From positions 248,001 to 312,000 of the forward strand of contig JBKJIJ010000008.1 of NCBI GenBank assembly GCA_046598525.1: a DNA stretch of 64,000 nt, written 5' to 3'. The position numbers were made by a program, and so were the translations under genes. Source of the DNA: Methylotenera_A sp046598525 (GTDB taxonomy: Bacteria > Pseudomonadota > Gammaproteobacteria > Burkholderiales > Methylophilaceae). A model generated the notes under the pieces. The model was not told the DNA's origin. It saw only the letters and a list, made by a program, of their open reading frames with translations, and did no database searches. This document shows positions 60,410 to 64,000 of this stretch, in pieces. Position 1 is the stretch's first letter; each line of letters starts with the position of its first letter.

Positions 60410-60634
60410 TTAATGGGCACTTTCTGGCTCAAAAGGTGTTAGTTCAGATTCGCTCTGCGCTTTTGCAATCAGCAAATCACGCACAAAATCAATTGGCAAA
60501 TCAGGATTGTCTAGTGCGGCTTTCCCAACCAACGCCCAAAACTCAATTTGCCCAGCAATCGTTCTACGCTCGGCTTTAGCATAGTTTTTTGCTTGCTCAT
60601 GCAAGCTTTCATCAATACGAATAGATTGTGACAT
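60410..60634 (-). CDS. ParD-like antitoxin
   Basis: A 74-residue antitoxin. The N-terminus SQSIRIDESLHEQAKNYAKAERRTIAGQIEFWALVGKAAL is a ribbon-helix-helix DNA-binding fold typical of ParD-type antitoxins. The ATG at 60634 has GTGGA 7 bases upstream; an upstream start 11 codons earlier is possible but poorer. The toxin gene follows 3 bases later. With the unknown gene at 60723 it may form a small accessory block in an otherwise core region. Confidence 0.84.
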   Translation of the reverse strand: MSQSIRIDESLHEQAKNYAKAERRTIAGQIEFWALVGKAALDNPDLPIDFVRDLLIAKAQSESELTPFEPESAH

Positions 60635-60722
60635 TATTTTTTCCACAAATGTAGTAAATTGCATCATATTGCATCCAACCTATTCAGTCAAGCATTCGTC
60701 TTTAGAAGTGGTTTTAAACTAA

Positions 60723-61550
60723 TTAATCTTTGCTGTCTTCTGACGTAAATGTATATGCGATTCGCAGAGTTAATTCTGTCATAGCATAATGAACTAACTG
60801 TCCACCTAATTCCGTAAGTTCATAAATGTCGGAGTCATCAAATGCGGATGCCAGTACTTTAGTGCCACCGTTACTAGGTTTTTTCGCAGAAGCTTTAGCT
60901 ATGAAGTTTCCATAATAGTCTGTCTCACGGTGCTGCCGTATGACGCCACCCATACTCAGATCGCGTATCAAAAGTTTATATAAATCAGCGTCAGCTGAGT
61001 CCTCACGAACTTGGCTTTTACCAATTTTTCGCCATATAGCACCACGACTCATGCCACCAGAATTATAAATTGCACCAATTACCTTAAAATGAAGTTCAGA
61101 GTAGAGACCAACCCAATCAATAAACATACGTAAAACGTCATCACTGGATACCTCTGTTGCTGCAGCATTACTAAGAAGATTTCGAATCAAAACTCGCTTA
61201 TCCTCGCTCTCAGCACCAGCCCAATCTCTAAAGGTTTTTTTAACTAATGATTGAAACTCTCTACTTTCAACCCTAGCTGCAACTTTCTCATCTTGTAAAT
61301 CTAATCTCGCCATAATTTCAATAATAGTGGCTTCTTTCTCATGTATCTCTTCTTCAAGCATACGAACCCATTGCTCAAAAAACTGGTTGACTTTTGCTTG
61401 CTCATTTTCAGACCATGCTCCAGCGATAGCAGAAAGTATCCCGCCAACTATTGGTACCACCCCACTTGCCACTTGTAATGCACCTCGAGCTCCTTTAGCA
61501 GCTTTACCCTCTTCAGGCATTTCAGAATTATCTTTTGGCATATCACTCAT
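60723..61550 (-). CDS. Hypothetical protein with amphipathic N-terminal and winged-helix-like C-terminal parts
   Basis: A 275-residue protein of unknown function. Residues ~22-45 form a Gly/Ala-rich segment (GALQVASGVVPIVGGILSAIAG) that could insert in or bind a membrane. A coiled coil follows (EQWVRMLEEEIHEKEATIIEIMARL). The second half (FKVIGAIYNSGGMSRGAIWRKIG, YKLLIRDLSMGGVIRQHR, IYELTELGGQLVHYA) resembles a winged-helix module. The organisation of a membrane-active N-terminus plus a sensing C-terminus is found in some defence-system effectors, but no match is claimed. Neighbours are a toxin-antitoxin pair and a housekeeping oxidoreductase. Codon use is less GC-rich than flanking genes. 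Confidence 0.65.
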   Translation of the reverse strand: MSDMPKDNSEMPEEGKAAKGARGALQVASGVVPIVGGILSAIAGAWSENEQAKVNQFFEQWVRMLEEEIHEKEATIIEIMARLDLQDEKVAARVESREFQSLVKKTFRDWAGAESEDKRVLIRNLLSNAAATEVSSDDVLRMFIDWVGLYSELHFKVIGAIYNSGGMSRGAIWRKIGKSQVREDSADADLYKLLIRDLSMGGVIRQHRETDYYGNFIAKASAKKPSNGGTKVLASAFDDSDIYELTELGGQLVHYAMTELTLRIAYTFTSEDSKD

Positions 61551-61588
61551 TTATGACTTCCATCTTTAGCTATACATTAAAAAGAAAC

Positions 61589-62641
61589 TTAACTTGAAAC
61601 TAATGCTACAAGCACTAATTCAATCGCCCGGCAATTCGCCTTAGCATCTTCAAACGTCAGCAAAGGTTGCTTATCATTCAGCACACAATCGCTAAAGTGC
61701 TCAATTTCTAAATTAAAATGGTTGGCGGGGGCAAAGCGTTCTTCGGCGTATTTGCCATCTTCTAGCGCCCAGCTAATCACTGGCACATCATTTTGAAATA
61801 CCCATGCGGCGTGGCATTTTATCCAGCCTTTGGTGCCGATTAGTTCAATTTCGGATTTACGGCTGCGTTCAAAGCTGATATCGAAATGGCCTAAAAGTGC
61901 GCGTCCTTCGGCATCTTGTCCAAAATCTAAAACGCCGCTGGTAACAAGGTCGGCGCCATGTTCATTCAGTTTGGCGTGGGCAACCACTTTTACGGGCTCT
62001 GCTGGTTTGCCATTTTTTTGGCTATTGGCTAAACCCATAGCACAACGCAGGCTATGAATGGCATAAGGGCCAATGTCCCACATGGCACCGCCGCCATCAC
62101 GCATACTGCGGTTAATGCGATACATGCGGGCGGGTTTCATTAAAAATGAAAAACTAGCGCGGGCAGAAAGCACATCGCCAATCAAGCCACTTTCCACAAT
62201 CTCTTTAAATCGAGCATGTTGCGGATGAAAGCGATACATAAAGCCTTCCATCACTTTAACATTTGCCTTTTTAGCCGCCGCCTCAATAGCTTCAATATCG
62301 TCAAGCGTGGTTGCCATCGGCTTTTCAATCAACACGTGTTTGCCGGCATTAATGGCTTTAAGCGCCCATTCCGCGTGCTCTTCATTTGCCATGGGGCAGT
62401 AAATCGCATCAATATTGGTGTCATCAATCAAGCTTTGTAAATCGTCATAGCAAATTACATTTGGGTAACATGGTGCGTATTTTTCTAATGTGGCTTTAGC
62501 AGCGCCAGCGCGGCGGCTGGCTATGGCGATTAATTGCGCATTAGGCGCTTCGATAATGGCTGGCAGTAAGCGTTCATTAACGCGGGCGGCACCTAAAATG
62601 CCCCATTTTAATTTTTTATCATTCATCATTTTCTCTGTCAT
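61589..62641 (-). CDS. Gfo/Idh/MocA-family oxidoreductase
   Basis: A ~350-residue NAD(P)-dependent sugar or inositol-type dehydrogenase. The Rossmann motif is GILGAARVNERL; EKPMATTLDDIEA is the family's catalytic Lys-containing EKP motif; MEGFMYRFHPQHARFKE follows; the C-terminal beta-sheet domain is complete. Members act on many sugars, so the substrate is not known. Start options at 62641 and 62626 exist; the earlier is given. A decayed REP-like palindrome lies upstream (62677-62704), between it and the redoxin gene. Confidence 0.87.
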   Translation of the reverse strand: MTEKMMNDKKLKWGILGAARVNERLLPAIIEAPNAQLIAIASRRAGAAKATLEKYAPCYPNVICYDDLQSLIDDTNIDAIYCPMANEEHAEWALKAINAGKHVLIEKPMATTLDDIEAIEAAAKKANVKVMEGFMYRFHPQHARFKEIVESGLIGDVLSARASFSFLMKPARMYRINRSMRDGGGAMWDIGPYAIHSLRCAMGLANSQKNGKPAEPVKVVAHAKLNEHGADLVTSGVLDFGQDAEGRALLGHFDISFERSRKSEIELIGTKGWIKCHAAWVFQNDVPVISWALEDGKYAEERFAPANHFNLEIEHFSDCVLNDKQPLLTFEDAKANCRAIELVLVALVSS

Positions 62642-62676
62642 TCAATATTTTATAAATCAACTTCATCCATAAACGT

Positions 62677-62704
62677 CAGTATCCGCGCAGGCGGGAATAA
62701 CGCG
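62677..62704. repeat. Decayed REP-like palindrome
   Basis: CAGTATCCGC-GCAG-GCGGGAATAACG matches the CTGC-looped REP pattern (reverse reading TTCCCGC CTGC GCGGATA) with one or two mismatches. It is a relative of the copy at 17618-17647. Confidence 0.6.
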
Positions 62705-62719
62705 TAGTTAAGATTACGA

Positions 62720-63277
62720 TTATTCAAACCATTTAATACTGCAACCAATGCTGGCGATTTGTTCACGCGGGCCTTGGCCTGTTTCGGCAACCATTTTCAT
62801 GGCATTAAATAAATCGCGCGTATTATTTTCTGGGGTTTCTGGATTGCGGCCAGCGGCATCAAAACGGCCACGGTATTGCAGCTCGCCTTGCGCATTAAAG
62901 CCAAAAAAATCAGGCGTGCAGATGGCGCCATAGGCTTTGGCCACCTCTTGCGTGTTATCCCACACATACGGAAAGCTAAACCGATTAAGCGTAGCCTCTT
63001 CGCGCATGTGTTCAAAACTATCTTTTGGGTAGCGCACGGTATCGTTGCTTTGAATGGCAATGCTGTTAATGCCATATTGCTCAAGCTCTAGGCAGGTAAC
63101 CACCAAGCGCGTTTTTATGCTGATAACATACGGGCAGTGATTACAAATAAACATCACTAATAATCCATTTTTGCCCATCACCATATCGCGCGAAATCATG
63201 GTGCCATCTACATTTTGCAGATTAAAATCCGGCGCTTTCCAACCAAAATCGCATACTGGGGGCTGTAAACTTGCCAT
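62720..63277 (-). CDS. Thioredoxin-fold redoxin family protein
   Basis: A 185-residue AhpC/TSA-type thioredoxin-fold protein. GWKAPDFNLQNVDGTMIS is the redoxin opening, and the active-site is CNHCPYV (CxxC). After it come YPKDSFEHMREEA and PYVWDNTQEVAKAYGAICTPDFFGFN. The CxxC and absence of a signal peptide suggest a cytoplasmic peroxiredoxin-like or oxidoreductase role. Such proteins are common in proteobacteria and are mostly uncharacterised. Confidence 0.85.
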   Translation of the reverse strand: MASLQPPVCDFGWKAPDFNLQNVDGTMISRDMVMGKNGLLVMFICNHCPYVISIKTRLVVTCLELEQYGINSIAIQSNDTVRYPKDSFEHMREEATLNRFSFPYVWDNTQEVAKAYGAICTPDFFGFNAQGELQYRGRFDAAGRNPETPENNTRDLFNAMKMVAETGQGPREQIASIGCSIKWFE

Positions 63278-63357
63278 GCTTTACTCCTTAATTAAACTAT
63301 AATTCTTAGTACTACCATTTTCATTAATTAATCTTAACACTTTCATTTAACGCCATC

Positions 63358-64000
63358 ATGTCTAATACTCGATTTTATAGCGCCGATAAACTGGCCATTG
63401 GTGCCGTAGTGGCTTTATCGCCCAGCGCCGCCACCCATGCCACGCGCGCGTTACGGCTAACGATTGATGATGAATTAAAATTGTTTAATGGCGATGGCAA
63501 CGATTACACTTGCGCGCTAATTAGCATTAAAAAAAGTGAAGTGCTGGCAAAAGTGTTATCCAGCCAAACTGTTAATAATGAATCGCCACTTACTATCACC
63601 TTGCTACAAGGCATATCCAGCGGCGACCGCATGGATTACACCATTCAAAAAGCGGTAGAGCTGGGCGTTAATTGCATTCAGCCCATATCAACAGAGCGCA
63701 GCGTAGTAAAACTTAGCCAAGAGCGCGCGCAAAAGCGGCTTGAGCATTGGCAAAATATCGTCAATTCGGCCTGCGAGCAATCTGGCCGCGCCTTTGTGCC
63801 ACAAATTTTGCCGCCCGCAAGCTTATCGCAATGGTTAGCAAGCAACCCAGCTAAAGATGAAACGCGTATTTTGCTAAACCCCGTGGGCGCAACAAAATTG
63901 GCTAATTTAGCCAAACCAAACGGCAAAATTACGCTTTTAATTGGCGCAGAAGGCGGTTTAAGCCAGCATGAAATCGATGCAGCAACATCACAAGGCTTTC
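63358..64000 (+). CDS. rsmE: 16S rRNA (uracil-1498-N3)-methyltransferase, 3' end outside window
   Basis: RsmE uses SAM to methylate U1498 of 16S rRNA. The 214 visible codons run open to the right edge. The N-terminus is the PUA-like RNA-binding domain (TRFYSADKLAIGAVVALSPSAATHATRALRL). The SPOUT core follows: LLQGISSGDRMDYTIQKAVELGVNCIQPISTERSVVKL, then SACEQSGRAFVPQI, and the SAM knot LLIGAEGGLSQHE. All typical. The start is ATG at 63358. The last ~30 residues are missing. Confidence 0.95.
   Translation, partial: MSNTRFYSADKLAIGAVVALSPSAATHATRALRLTIDDELKLFNGDGNDYTCALISIKKSEVLAKVLSSQTVNNESPLTITLLQGISSGDRMDYTIQKAVELGVNCIQPISTERSVVKLSQERAQKRLEHWQNIVNSACEQSGRAFVPQILPPASLSQWLASNPAKDETRILLNPVGATKLANLAKPNGKITLLIGAEGGLSQHEIDAATSQGF

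Overview
The window looks like chromosomal DNA of an AT-leaning betaproteobacterium. The best guess is Methylophilaceae (Methylotenera/Methylophilus-like methylotrophs). This is inferred from gene content (Rnf complex, K+-insensitive proton pyrophosphatase, a tkt-gap-pgk-pyk sugar-phosphate block, ppc, PhoBR, BamC, a kinase of the CHASE2 type) and from general similarity; no search was run. Almost all of it is core chromosome. No rRNA, tRNA, CRISPR array, prophage or complete insertion sequence was recognised. Both ends cut through genes (an L,D-transpeptidase on the left, rsmE on the right).

Layout. 0-3.4 kb: L,D-transpeptidase, two cyclophilins (one exported, one cytoplasmic), lpxH and a small [2Fe-2S] protein. 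3.4-9.4 kb (minus): a phospho-signalling block with a CHASE2 sensor and Ser/Thr kinase (one gene cut in two by an in-frame amber codon), a PP2C phosphatase, an FHA protein and a GAF/HD-GYP protein. 9.5-12.3 kb (minus): nusB, ribH and an OFA-family carboxylate transporter. 12.4-16.5 kb (plus): phoB-phoR behind three 11-bp Pho-box repeats, then small envelope proteins. 16.6-20.4 kb: an OmpA-like lipoprotein, a 500-bp non-coding stretch rich in inverted repeats, an excalibur-domain protein and a molybdopterin oxidoreductase. 20.7-26.9 kb: ribosomal oxygenase roxA, a secretin-like protein, an alanine-rich lipoprotein, an MBL hydrolase, bamC and dapA.

27.1-33.7 kb is a complete rnfABCDGE-nth operon. 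33.8-35.3 kb carries a FIST-domain sensor and a DUF1841 protein. 35.4-38.3 kb carries an ECF sigma factor, a zinc-finger anti-sigma candidate and an HvfA/HvfB/HvfC-type ribosomal-peptide cluster. In that cluster a Cys-rich exported peptide with three EGKCG repeats is paired with an MNIO (DUF692) enzyme and its DUF2063 partner. This is the most interesting biological system here. 38.3-46.1 kb: DUF1289, secA, an M23 peptidase, dciA, hppA and a Phd/PIN toxin-antitoxin pair. 46.1-58.8 kb (minus): ppc, ppa, DedA, DUF1232, purC, a frameshifted GT61 glycosyltransferase, pyk, pgk, gap and tkt. 59-64 kb: small exported proteins, a RelE/ParE-type toxin-antitoxin pair beside an unknown gene, a Gfo/Idh/MocA oxidoreductase, a redoxin and rsmE.

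Three themes cut across the genes. First, at least four intergenic sites (20.5, 27.8, 31.6 and 55.6 kb) carry a related long hairpin. They share a core layout, but each copy has its own outer arms that are self-complementary, and in two copies the arms contain the stop codon of the neighbouring gene. Second, two genes are interrupted (CHASE2-kinase by TAG, GT61 by one extra base in an 8-A run). Third, pyrophosphate and phosphate handling recur (PhoBR, HppA, Ppa), as do redox and ion-motive modules (Rnf, HppA).
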